DNA from: Cordia subcordata
Taxonomy: Eukaryota; Streptophyta; Magnoliopsida; Boraginales; Cordiaceae
Assembly (NCBI GenBank): GCA_028554755.1
Contig: JAPTOF010000010.1
Coordinates: 74,501 to 138,500, forward strand
Length of the DNA: 64,000 nt
Reading direction: 5' to 3'
The translations under genes and the position numbers were made by a program. This document shows positions 22,271 to 34,796 of the stretch, one piece after another (position 1 is the first letter of the stretch; each line of letters begins with the position of its first letter). Under the pieces are notes generated by a model. It did not search any database. It had not been told where the DNA came from and saw nothing but the letters and a program-made list of their open reading frames with translations.

Positions 22271-24765
22271 GAGCGGCAACAAGTCAAGTGTGATTGATTG
22301 ATTGATTTATGTCGGATGTTGTATCCGGTTAATGTTAGTGTCAGGTTTTCAGTTCAGTTTTAAGCTAGCTTAATATCTGGCTTTTTCACCACATAATTTA
22401 TGAATCAAAGGCAAAAGTGAGGAAGATTCTTTGCATATGTTTTACACCTTAGAATTTGATTCTTAATATTCTTACTAGCTACTGTTATACTGGTCACCCT
22501 GGTCATGGTGTTTAGTTCATCAATTTTTGGTTCTTTTGATATGGACATGTGTGTGTTTACTTCTTCTGCTATACACTTGCCATCTGATGATTTCTGTATC
22601 TGATCATAAATGCTTCTTCTCTGATCTTAAGTAGACATGAGGACTACTAATGCAGCGTCCTTTGCTGAGAGGGCAACAAGTGAGATGCCGATGTCCCACC
22701 CTGCCGCGTACTCACTGAGGCGCCTTTACAAGTCTCTCTCTGCCTATGCCCTGCGTGGCCTCCTCTCGTTTTCTAGTGTTGGGTTAGGTCCCAGGAGGCA
22801 GATTATCAAGTCTGTTTTTTGTGCGTCGTTAGTTTCTTGCTGCAGATAGTTGAGCTTGGGTGGCCATTTTCGTAGAGTTTCTCCACGACGACAGTCTATC
22901 CGGTTCATTCTTATCATAACTGGTCGCATAGTGATGTTCGGTTAAGTTTTACGCAAAACGAATATCCTCATGCACTCTGAACAGAAAAAACTGCAGCAGA
23001 AGAAAAGTGATGTTTGGTTAAGTTTTACGCATAACATTGGGCTGCGCTGTGGTTGTGTTTTCTTCAACACTTGAGGATTTCATTCACTCACCCTTGATAA
23101 AACGTTTCTCGCACTCTATTACATCCAAGAGCAAAACTCACCCAATGTAATAGTAGAATGTTTGATTACAAGACTTTTTGTGAGCAAAAATACAAGAAGT
23201 ATTTAAACCTTCTTATATTGCTTTAAGTAGATAGGCAATTTATGAGTTGAAGTGGCTTAATCAATGAATACTAATGATATGCAATCAATGAAAGATACAA
23301 ATAAATGATATAAACTTGCAAGAGAGAAAGCTTTTAATGCTAAATAGATTGCAGAGAGTTTTTGGATCAAGTTATGTCATGAGTTGAAAGGTGAAAGATG
23401 TATTTATAATGCCATAAAGCAGATTTCTCAACAGTCAAATTTGAAAAGCTAATAAAAGGCTTACCAGTTGACTAAATTGGTTGACCTTCTAGCTTAAACG
23501 GTACTTCCAGTGAGCTAAAAGGCCTAACTGGTCGACATTACCAGTCGACCACCTGGCTTAGCCTGCAAGGAAAAAGAACCTTTTATTTGTGTCAATTGAC
23601 TAAGTTGGTTGACCGACTATCTCAACCAGTATTTGCAAAAAGAGCTTGAAAAATTGATTTTACATTTTCAAAAAGTTACTTTTTGTTCCTAATGCAACAG
23701 TAGCATATTTTTTGCAGGTTTAACAGCTCAAAAAAGACAACTTACACCCAATAACATCTTTTCACATTAATATCCACCAGCTCAAGCATGTTAAGCAATA
23801 AATGCTAGGGTTAAACTTTTACTCAACTTGAGATATTTCAAATTTTAGGTTTGAAAAAACTTATGCATATATAAGTATTACCCTATAGGTTTACAATATG
23901 AACAAAAATACTCAAATACCTATAATGCAAAGCTAAACATAAGATAAATGCACTTTTACTATAGATTTCTTAAAGATATAAACATGTATATACATATATA
24001 CAACCACATAGGTATCTATATATCACTTATCAATGCAAAGAAAGTGCCAACATATAATCACTACTCTTTATGATATAGATATACGTAAAAAGCTCATTTT
24101 CCTACAGGACAAATGTTCATGCATATATACACTTTCATATATTCACATATGGATAAAGATGTAATGCATAGATATAGAATAGATATGATGCATGCGATTA
24201 GCTAAGGAGAAAAGATGATCTAAGATAGGAATCTAAGAATCATGTACTAAGCCAATGAATATGCATGCAATGCAAGAAGTGATTAGCTCATAATAGTATC
24301 TATGTAGTTCATAATAGTATCTATGTACTAAGATCAATTTAGCAAGACTAAGAGAAAAGAAATTATACTAATCTTCATAGATCTTCAATCTTCAAATGTG
24401 AACCATACTCCAATCTTTATCTTGCTCAAATGTCTTCATCTTGCTCAAGTAGCTGCTATTAAAAAGATATCCAAAATACTTCAAAGTAGCAATTAGTTGA
24501 ATAAAGTACAATTATTGCATTATCAAAATAATATTAATAACAATAGGTTCAGCATCTTAACTGAGGGAGGGAAAAAATAAAAGGAAATAAAGAGAGAAAA
24601 AGATAAAGAAGAGTGAGAAAAAATTTAAAAAAGGGAAAGAGATTGAAAAAGAAAATGGTCTAGTTCGTATGCCAACTCAAGATGACATGTTGGAGATGAA
24701 AATAAAGTGCTAAAAATAGAATGACCTCTAGCATTACTCAAAATAGATAGCTCCAGTAACGAAGG
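22271..24765. other. Protease 3' UTR, then repeat-like intergenic DNA
   Basis: 22271 to about 22700 is probably the protease 3' UTR. A 29-bp segment (GTGATGTTCGGTTAAG and on) occurs twice, at about 22931 and 23007. 23450-23650 has repeated TTGACC/GGTCGAC motifs in TE-like DNA that I cannot classify. 24290-24330 has a short tandem repeat (AATAGTATCTATGTA). No supported gene. Confidence 0.45.
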
Positions 24766-24773
24766 ACCAGGGT

Positions 24774-25723
24774 TAGGGGTGGAAATTCGGATCGGGTATC
24801 TGAACTCGAACCCGAACCCGATCAGATGGGAAAAATGTAAAAATTTTGGATTTGGATATATCCAAACCCAATATCCGAAAAAGTCACCAGATATTGGATA
24901 GTAGATCGGATAGTTTTTTTCCTACCCGAACCTGATCCGAAAAACTTGAAAAAACACACATACACACACCATTCCATAGTAAATCATTCACCATAATATT
25001 CTAATATAACACATATATAAACACACATTTTATATAATGTATTAATATTAAAATGTACAATTAAAAAAAAGAGAAAAAAAGGTATTACACAAAACTAATG
25101 AAAAGTTAAATAACATAATTAAGCTATTTGTAAATAAGTTAGACAACTGAATTGAGTAATATAATTAAAATTAACAAAATATAACATTAATTTAGCATAA
25201 ATATTTGTTATGTTTTAGTTAGATAAATATGGAAATATATTTGTACAGTTAATATTTATTAATTTTTCATTTTTGTCTGGTTCATAGTTATGATGGAAAT
25301 GTCTTTATATTTTAAAAAGAGTTGATTTGTCTATCGTCATTTTGAACAATCTCTTTTCTTTTATTGGAGCCAATACTTAGTTTATTGTATACCCGACATC
25401 TCTTATTTATTGGAGCCGATGCTTAATTTTGAGCATTATGCTATTTGTATACATGGATGTAATTAGTTTGGCTATCAATGAATGTATTTGCTAACTTACC
25501 GCCAAAAAGAAAATAGTAAACAATTTTGAATTTTTTAGCTTCATAGAAATGTTGAGTATCCGAACATAGGAATCCCAAAAACCCGGTATTTGAAAAATCC
25601 GATATCCGGCCAGATAGTTACTATTTAACTACTAGATCGAGTATTTTTTTCCACCCGAAACCCGAAAAACCCGAACCCGAAAAATTAGATTATCCGAAAA
25701 TCTGATCCGATTTTCACCCCTAA
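24774..25723. mobile_element. hAT-like non-autonomous transposon, 8-bp target duplication
   Basis: Ends are TAGGGGTGGAAATTCGGATC on the left and, reading inward from the right, TAGGGGTGAAAATCGGATC. Both sides carry the perfect 8-bp direct repeat ACCAGGGT (24766-24773 and 25724-25731), diagnostic of hAT transposition. Subterminal CCCGAACCCGA-type repeats lie inside both ends (about 24805-24825 and 25655-25680). The 950-bp interior is AT-rich with no transposase, so it depends on an enzyme supplied elsewhere. Confidence 0.88.
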
Positions 25724-25731
25724 CCAGGGTT

Positions 25732-28266
25732 GATTTTTGTTTTGGAAATTGGCTACACCTCTTAACGATATGAGATTGGACTCTGAGAATTGTATCAATT
25801 ATGTATGTCAGAGCATGTAACATTGCATGGGCTGGAGAACAAAAATTAAAGGGGCCTTGTTGTAAGTAAAGGAGTTGGTTGGGCTTGCCTCGAGTGAGGC
25901 TTTGTCACGAGATAAACAAGTGTCTATATATCGGTAGAAAAATCTGATTGACATAATTTTATTATTACTTTAAAAGTCAGAAATTGACTCGTTGGGTGTT
26001 GAATCAGAAGTTGTCAGATTGGGATTTTTTTTTTTTGAAAAAACACTTGTTTGGTTCTTTTTTTTAAAAAAAAATTAAACAAGGGCTTCTGACAAGAAGT
26101 TGCTTTGATAAAAAAAAAAGTCAAATAATTTTAAAAACTTTTATTTAACAATATTTTTACTCAAATTTAATGGTTTTTTTTTTTGCCCTCAAAGGTCTAT
26201 TAGTCAGAAATTGAGCCTAAAAACGCAAGGACAAAGGAGTGGAAGCGATTAAAAAGACCGTGCTCCCTACTACGTGGTCTATTCAGTCACAAGGTTTTCG
26301 TGGACCCCCAAAGCATGACGCCCAAAAATGATGCGTGATGGTGATTTGGTGGTCCGTAATGTGATTTTTTTATGTTGTACACAACAGGTGTGTGGTTCAT
26401 GTTATTTTTGCCCTTCAAGAGTTTCTAACATCTCATGTAGCCTCTCCATCGTACATGTGATATGATGTGTAATAGTAATTCCAACTAACAACTTTGTTTG
26501 ATAAATATGTCCAGAAATTGTATATTTATATTTGCTTTTGTTAAAGAATTAGAATTAAGGTGGGGGTTTTTATATATGTTATGAATTCACTGCACAATTA
26601 ATCCACGGCATCGTTGTTGTTGTCGTCACCAATCAATCCTTTTTTTTTTTTTAAATGGTTAATTAGAACAGACAGACAGATATTTTTAACCGGTTAATTA
26701 CGATTAGAGAAACGCAGAGGAGATGCGGGTGGAATGGACGGTGGAGCAATATGTAGTTTTTAGTATTCCAATGGTTAAGTGATTACATTAAGTTTAATTA
26801 TTGATTTAATTCTCCAGCCTCTCCAATTAAGCCGAGTGTAGGTTGATGATTAACATACATACAATATGATATCGTGATCAGCTAGCTTGTGGGTTATATA
26901 AATGGAGGGCAACTCTCCAAGTGTTTAAGCAAATTATCAGCCGTGGAAACATGTTATGGTCTGTCCTATCAAATTGCAATCCACCCTTCCTTGTGTGAAT
27001 ATCGTTATCATTATTATTATATATAACAACACATCAACAAACAAATAATAAATAAATAGATAGATAATATAGATAATATATATATATGTATATATATATA
27101 TATCGAATTAACAAACAGCTGGACCCACCAAAGCAGCAGGAAAATAAATAAATGTAACGTGCAAAATGATGTATAATTGAGTAGGGGAGAGAAGCAAGGG
27201 AAGAGAGAGTTGACGTGAATTGTCGTGGAGAAATAGAACTGGTGATACCTTGTGGAGAGTGGGGGAAGGGAATTGAATTGGAAAAATCCAAATTTTTATT
27301 ATATTTGAAGGTGTTCCAAGATGACGGAAAGAAGGAATGGTAAAGATTGGATTGGGTTGGATGGCTATATATGAAAATCAAAAGACGGAGGCAGAGAGAG
27401 CTACAGAGACATGCGGAGAAAATTAATTATATATATTCTTAGATATATATATATATATATATATATAGTATGTACATATGGAAATTATATTAGAAACTTC
27501 CAACACCAGATTGTGGCCATGCATAATTAGATTTGAATAGGCATGACACGTTTGGTCATAGTCGTGTTTCGTGCGGGCAACATGTTTCCGTGACAATCAT
27601 CACATGTCTATACATAATACTTTTCTCGATATATAACTTTGCGTGTATTTGTACATGTTGTTTGAAACCCCATATATATGTTAACATGTGGTCAAAGTCC
27701 AGTAGTGTCTCATCCTTCACACAAGGAAAAGTCGGGGGTGGGGCTCTCCTAAGAGCAAAGACAATTCTATTTCCAGAAAAAAGGAAAAATTAACAAGTCG
27801 TCGTGGCATAACAATTACCACTTCATATATCCAAATTGTCGTATCCATTCATTACTGGTTCATTACATTAATTAATGCATGTGTAGCTACCTACAAAGGA
27901 GCTAGCTTGGTCGGATCTCCCTCACACACACACATATATATATATTATATAAATATATAAAAGGCCCTGAATTTGTTGCCCGCGTTATCGTGGAGGTATA
28001 TATGAGCCAAATATTATTATTGGAACTATATATATATATATTATTTCTGTAAAAAACACGGGGCTGCGGGGGCAAGAATCGACACGGAATTTACCGAATC
28101 TAGAGTATCGAAATGGATAAAACAGGGGGTCAGAAAGAGTAGGCGAGACCCTTTTTTTTTGGGGGGGGGGGGGTCAAGAATTACGCATAATTCAAGTTTG
28201 AAATAATAATAGAGGATCATCCCCATGGACAAGTACCAGTAATAAATTAAACAGGAGGGGATTTAA

Positions 28267-28309
<43 letters not shown>

Positions 28310-28457
28310 TAAAAGGAGGCGGGAGTAGTATTATTTTCTATCGTCATCCAAATCAAATCAGTTGCGCACCCTCCTTAGGGTTTACTTCTTTTTCTGTTGA
28401 GATATAGATAGATTAGAGAGAGAGAGAGAGAGAGAGATTAGATTTGAGAATCGTGGG
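25732..28457. other. Intergenic DNA and CIPK1 promoter
   Basis: No supported gene. Contains T/A-run-rich stretches (25990-26190), TA tracts (27067-27105, 27442-27468, 28267-28300) and C/G homopolymers near 28160. The final 150 bp are the kinase leader, with a telo-box at 28375-28383 and a GA tract at about 28415-28437. Confidence 0.5.
28375..28383 (-). promoter_or_regulatory. Telo-box (reverse orientation) upstream of CIPK1
   Basis: TTAGGGTTT, the complement of AAACCCTAA, 75 bp before the ATG. Telo-boxes bind TRB/Myb-type factors and are typical of genes active in dividing cells; three other genes in this window also have one. Confidence 0.55.
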
Positions 28458-29081
28458 ATGGTGTTGATAAGGGGAGGAGAAGAGAGAGAAAGAGAAGAGA
28501 GGGAAGGGTTGATCGACAAGAAGAAGAAGGAGAAGGAGGGAATGCGACTGGGGAATAAATACCAAGTAGGGAGGACATTGGGCGAAGGCAATTTCGGAAA
28601 AGTCAAGTACGCTCAGGATCTGGATTCTGGTCGCTCTTTTGCCATTAAGATTCTCGAGAAGAACCGGATCCTTGATCTCAACATCACTGATCAGGTCTCT
28701 TTTCTTTTCCTTTTTCTTGTTCATTTGAATAACTATTTTCTCCATTGATCTGTTATCCATTTCCACATCCATATCTGCTGGATCCATTTCATCTTTCCAT
28801 ATTTCATCTTTTGGTGTCAAACTATCTGGCTTTCATCGGCCGGCCGCCCTGCCACCTGGATCTCTATGCCTTGGGTGCGTGCGTGCGTGAATACAGATGG
28901 ATATGTGGTTTTGTGATTAGAAGCCAATATTATTATGTTTCCTATTTTCGGTGCCTTTAATTAATTTTGTCTATATACTTAAACAAGTTATCATCTTTCT
29001 TAATTATCCACGCAAATTGTTTGTTCTCGTCCGGATGATGATGCTAGCTGCAGTCTGCCTATTCCTTCGCATGCTGCCTTC

Positions 29082-29123
<42 letters not shown>

Positions 29124-29296
29124 TATAATAATTTTAATATATATTTCATGTTTTCAGTCATATAACATAAATAAGTTAACGCCTAGAATTCAAGTCTTTT
29201 TGTATGTGTTTTTGCAGATAAAGAGGGAGATTGGAACATTAAAACTCCTCAAACATCCAAACGTTGTCAGATTATACGAGGTGCGCCACATCATCA

Positions 29297-29337
<41 letters not shown>

Positions 29338-32300
29338 ATTCATTTGCTTGTAGTATAATGAAGATTTTATGTGTATGGTGGCTAACGTAACTAATTAAGC
29401 TAATGACTACAAGCAACCTCAAGCAATTAAGCAACCTCTCTCTCTCTCTCTCTCTTTTCTTTTCCTCCCTAATTATTATGGGAGTTTTTGCTACACCATT
29501 GCGTGCACAAAGGAGGAGTGAAGCTCTCTCGGATGTAAGAATTGACAAAATTGACTCAGCTGTCACCACGAAATTTCTTCTTTAAAAAATCGAGTTTGGC
29601 TCTATATCAATTATTATTATTATTATTATTTTCTTGGTTTACATTAAATATTATTTAATGACTAATTCCTCATCAGCATGTCTCCCTTTTAATCCGGCCG
29701 CCAGATGTACAGAAACATTTTTAAGCCACATTTTGCAATAAAGGCTTTCATATGTGTGTGTGTATATATATATATATATATGTATGTATAGGTTTACAAA
29801 GTCAGCCGTGAACAAAATATGTATTAATTCATTCATTCATTCATTCATGGGTTTCAGGCAAAAAGTTTGGTCCTCTCAATTGTTTAATATAATATCTTAT
29901 ATTTTCGATTTGTGCAACTACTAACTTGATTCAGCGTGGTATCAAACTTAAAAACCCTTAGTCAAGTAATTCTTTTGCTTTGACTTTTAACTGAGATATA
30001 TCTTGGCCTCGGGTACGTTATTGGCGTGAGGGCTTATAACTTAACTAAGACGAACGGTATTATGTCAACGTTTTTTATCATTACTGTCAAAATGGCATAA
30101 TAAATTTATTTAGCAGCAGTTCCTACTATGTATTTATTATCTGATAAATAGTTTATGCATGTGCTTGTTGGCCCCAGCTACGTGGAGGTGGGTTGGTGGG
30201 GTTAGCTATCTCCAATTGTTTGCTTTGTCAATAATTAACCCTGGGGTCCACCAGATTGTCACCTTTCTGTATTAATTTTGTTGTTTACTATAAAGATGTT
30301 TTCTGTTTTCTTTTTTCTTTTCCCTCCTTAATTGTCGAAATTAATCTAACACAGAATAATCATTCTGATGGGCAACCAACCATTTATGAGCTTATTAAAA
30401 AAAAATTTATTAGAAGATGTTTAATTCGTATTTTATCGCGATCATCTTGATTATTTATTCTTCCTGACCTGGTTTAATGTATTAGAATGAGTCAATGATC
30501 GAATCAAATCAATAATCATTATCATCATCTTGCTAGGTTGCTTGTCATGATCATCAAATCATGTCATATATTAACATGGTAGATTTGAATCTTGTTTCTA
30601 TATTAGCTTCTTTGCGTAGCTAAGAGCCAATCTTCTTTTCAAGTCCAAGTAAGGTTCTTCTCGCACAAAGGAGAAAAGTAAAGAGAGATCAATTCCATCG
30701 TACCAAGCAAATTATACCCAAGCATCAAACCATATTCCATGAATTATCGTAGAAAAGAACAAAGATTTCTCTCCTTCTTTGCGTTGAGGTCTTAATCTAG
30801 TGTGACAGGAAATATTAGAAAGCTGCATGTATCATTTCTTGTCTAATCCATTAAACATGATTAAGGAAGAAAACTCTTTATCTTAGTGTCAGCTAGACAA
30901 GACTCAAACTTCCCATATATGGCCTGGAGGTTAATTTTCCGTATCAAATTGTAGGGTTTTTGTCTGCAATATTTACAATTAAATCTAAGTTCCTACAGGA
31001 GCATGGCTGCATGGGAAGTGGAAGTTTTTGTCTCTCCATAAGTTTTGTCATCATGCCCTAATTAATTAACATGACCTAGGCAAGCTCTGAAAGAAGTAGA
31101 TGCAGTACCACTCATGCAACTTCAAGGGAAAAAAATTTATTACTTTTTGTGTATATATGCATGTTCTAAAAGAAGTTGATGACTAGATGCTGTTCCAATC
31201 CTAATAATTTCTGTTTTTGGTTATTAATGAACATCTAGGTCTTGGCAAGCAAAACCAAGATTTATATGGTCCTGGAATATGTTAATGGTGGTGAGTTGTT
31301 TGACAGAATTGTAAGTGGCTTTTTACAACTTCGTTAATCTTCCGTTGATTTGGTCTTTTTCTTCTTCTTTTTCTTTTTTTTTTTCTTTTTTCCAATTTAA
31401 CATTATAATAATAACGCTGTTGCGTGCTGATGGTTTACTACAGGCGTCGAAAGGGAAACTGTCAGAGGCAGCGGGTAGGAAGCTTTTCCAACAGCTAATA
31501 GATGGTGTTAGTTACTGTCATAACAAAGGTGTTTTTCATAGAGATCTTAAGGTATTCTATGCATATTAGAAAATTATTGTTACATTTCATAGCTGGAGTG
31601 TCAAGCGCATCATACTCAAATATTTCTTCCTGTTGTCATTCTTCAGTAAACATTTCTGCTATTGAATCAATGCAGCTAGAAAACGTTCTTGTTGATGCAA
31701 AAGGAAACATAAAGATAACAGATTTTGGCCTCAGTGCATTGCCTCAGCATTTCAGGGTACGGAGGCCTATAATATAAATTTAAGGTTTTTTTTTTTTTTA
31801 AATGAAGTTATAAAAGTTCTAGTTGGTTGCTTATAAATTAATTGTCCTTGATTTGATTATACAGGATGATGGATTACTACATACAACATGTGGAAGTCCA
31901 AATTATGTTGCACCTGAAATCCTTTCCACCAGAGGATACGATGGGGCAACTGCCGATACATGGTCCTGTGGCGTTATCTTATATGTTATCCTCACTGGAT
32001 GTCTGCCTTTTGACGATAGAAACCTCGCAGTGCTTTATCAGAAGGTACAAGGTTTCTCTTTTATATAATATGGCGAATTGAGACATTAATTAGTTCTATA
32101 ATTTTTCTTCATCTCAACTCTTTTCCATTTTAAATTGTCGCAAAAATGCAGATATTCAAAGGGGACGCCCAGATTCCCAAGTGGCTATCCCCAGGAGCAC
32201 AAAAGCTAATAAGAAGAATTCTTAATCCAAACCCTCGTACTAGGATAACAATGGCAGAGATAAAAGAAGATGGATGGTTCAAACAAGATTATACTCCGGC

Positions 32301-33545
32301 ATGTCCTGATGATGATGAAGAGGACAACACCTGCCTGGACAATCAAATCTTGACAGTACATGAGGTGAGGTGGTAATAAGGACTTATGCTGTGTTTGTTG
32401 CTATATTTAGATTTAAGATTTCAGATTTCAGATAAGCATATAACAAGCACAGTATTAAATACATCTTTGGTTATTTACTTTCTTAGCATGGTACACAGTC
32501 TATTTCAGGGAAGAATTAACTGATGTCATTTTTCACCTGTTTGTGCTGCAGCACCCATCAGAAGCAGAAAAGGATCCAGACTCTCCCGCCCTTATTAATG
32601 CCTTTCAGCTGATTGGGATGTCTTCATGTCTGGATCTTTCTGGTTTCTTCGAGAAGGAGGTGAGATTGAAATAGACTTTCTCCTGCATTATGTATGCCTC
32701 TTTCATTGAGAAATCACAAGCCTGAGTTTAAGAGCAAGTACACATTTGCTTGATTTCATCTCCCAGGATGTTTCCGAGAGAAAGATTAGGTTCACTTCAC
32801 ATCACTCCCCGAAAGAGTTGCTTGAGCGGATAGAGAATATAGTGACGCAGATGGGATTCTTTGTTCAGAAGAAAAATGGAAAAGTTAGTATATTCTTCAT
32901 GCTTTTATTAGAAACTGTGCATTTTTATAAAATCCATCATGCAACAACCAAACCTTGAGTAATAGAGAGAATGCTCACTCTTCACGCCTGGAATCTACAT
33001 GTTCACCTAATCACGACAGAATACATATGCTGTTTAACGGGTATAATAACAGAATTAGGTGCGCTTCAAGCATATTTTCCTGATGATTCCTTCTATCTGT
33101 GTGAATTGATCAGCTGAAAGTGACAAAAGAATGTAAAGGTCAAAGAAGCCCCGGTAGTCTGTCAGTAGCTGCGGAAGTAAGTGATGCTCAGCCCAGAGGA
33201 ATGTTCAAACATTTGATCTAATTTCTCTAGAAGTTTGCGATAAATGATCTCAATACTTACAATGTATAAACTGTGGCAGGTTTTTGAAATAAGCCCTTCC
33301 CTGTATGTAGTTGAATTACGCAAACAGTACGGTGATCCAACAGTATATAGACAGGTATACACTTGAATCAGTCCATACATTTTACCCCATATACCACTAG
33401 AACCTGAGGGCCCTTTCTGTTTTCGACTGTGATGGTTTCCCTGATAAATCTAAGTAAATAAATGATATTCTCACAGTTGTGCAATAAGCTATCTGGTGAT
33501 TTGGGTGTTTCTCAAGCACAAGGGCTCATAGCTGCTGACTGTTGA
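28458..33545 (+). CDS. CIPK1: CBL-interacting protein kinase, CIPK1/CIPK17 clade (SnRK3)
   Basis: Twelve exons, all phase 0 with GT-AG introns: 28458-28694, 29218-29280, 31239-31310, 31444-31551, 31676-31756, 31865-32044, 32152-32364, 32552-32659, 32767-32883, 33114-33176, 33280-33354, 33477-33545; 461 aa. Kinase features: GEGNFG loop (42-47), Lys64, HRDLK with Asp158, DFG with Asp176, and an activation loop ending VAPE. The NAF motif ([18 protein letters not shown]) starts at Asn334, followed by a PPI-type C-terminus ([19 protein letters not shown]). CBL calcium sensors bind NAF and release autoinhibition; targets are membrane transporters and channels. Intron 2 is 1958 bp and holds (TA)n tracts. 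The basic N-terminal extension before MRLG resembles CIPK1, supporting the ATG at 28458. The intron-rich layout fits the CIPK1 clade; CIPK17 is the alternative. Confidence 0.93.
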
Positions 33546-34796
33546 AAGTCCAAAGACTTTGAATTGGAAGGCATTGCTGAGCCCACAAGGAAGTGATTAC
33601 AGCAAATATGCTGAAAGACAAAATGAGATGCTTATGAGAGTCCAATTTGATGGATACATTCTTCTTCATTTTTAAGTCAAGTTTAGGCTTCCCAGTGCTC
33701 AACATATGCGAGAGTCAACTTCACCATCAGTCTCTTTATAGATTTGGCAAAAAAGGTTATATTGTTTAATTGTTTCAGCGGGCAATAAGCTGCCACTGCT
33801 GAAAACCTATAATCAATGGCATGACTGATGTAAAAATGTTAGTGAATGGAAGCAGTAATTAGAAATAGAACGTCATGTCATGGTTTAGCTTTTGTTTCTC
33901 CATTCATATATATTATTGTAAATTCAAAGATAAATCATATAGAAAATAAAAGTAGACATAGATGCAACATGTTTGCAATTCTTTTGGATGAGATATCCCT
34001 CTACCATGCAGCGCCCACCCCCCGCCCCCCGGAGGGTGGGGGGGCTGTATGTGAATGCACAAACACTTGACTATTACATAATTTAGATTGCAAATGCTCA
34101 AATCCTTCAGTCAATAGAAAGAAGCAACTAGGATCACAACCATCCACTATGAAGCTTATCCAGAAAGATTAATGATGAACACAGGGAAGCCCGTGCACAT
34201 TTACCTCACACGTGGCATTTATGAGAATACTAGACTTCGACACAACGTGAGATTGAAATCTGCTTCTTCTCCTTCTCTTATGTTTTTGTAACTCAATTCT
34301 CATCATCAATTGTGTTGAGAAAAGGCCTAGAGAAAAAAATCTCATCCCAAATGGTCATTTTGCATCTTTTAAGCCATGTAGCGAAATAAAATGTCATTTC
34401 CTCCTCCTCCTGCCGTCCTTTCCTTTTCCTTTCTCCATTAATTTCCCATTTCACTTCTTACTAAATGACACACTCGGGCAATATGGAAACAACTCATCCT
34501 AGTAGAGGACCATGCTCTTTTATGGTCAGAAATTCATAGTTTTCTCCTTCAAATACCAATAGAAATAAAAAGTTGTAAAAAGTTGTAATTTTATCCTATC
34601 TATAGTGGTGGACTATACTTCTCATTGAAATCCATCTACTATTATCATAAACTGATAAATTTATCATTCATAAACTTGAGGTTGCTAATATACAAGCAAT
34701 CTTTAACAATATTAACGAGAAAAATAGACTATTTACAACTTATTTGACGCCTTACAAAATATAAGTTATCAAATGTTACCTTTGAATTTACAAGAT
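33546..34796. other. Intergenic DNA between convergent CIPK1 and CRSH
   Basis: 3' UTRs of both convergent genes are expected here. A C/G-rich palindrome-like patch lies at about 34010-34045 (CACCCCCCGCCCCCCGG, then GGGTGGGGGGG). No gene or clear mobile element was seen. Confidence 0.5.

Noticed and set aside
22637..22849. Open frame of 70 codons with ATG (MRTTNAASFAERATSEM...)
   Set aside because: It is moderately GC-rich but matches no family I recognise, has no promoter signals and lies where the protease 3' UTR or unknown repeat DNA is expected.
23450..23650. Recurrent TTGACC/GGTCGAC motifs considered as a W-box cluster or regular array
   Set aside because: Spacing and flanks are irregular and the surrounding DNA looks like a decayed repeat; no array or promoter context is evident.
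27034..27381. Minus-strand frame of 115 codons
   Set aside because: Composition is dominated by (TA)n-encoded Tyr/Ile runs and low-complexity residues; no domain seen.
29403..29585. Frame within CIPK1 intron 2 considered as an extra exon
   Set aside because: The flanking exons join in phase without it and the CIPK family shows no insertion at this point; it is largely a (CT)n-encoded Ser/Leu run.
33913..34101. GC-rich palindrome near 34010-34045 as a terminator or ncRNA hairpin
   Set aside because: It is an imperfect C-run/G-run pair in a convergent intergenic region; no further evidence of function.
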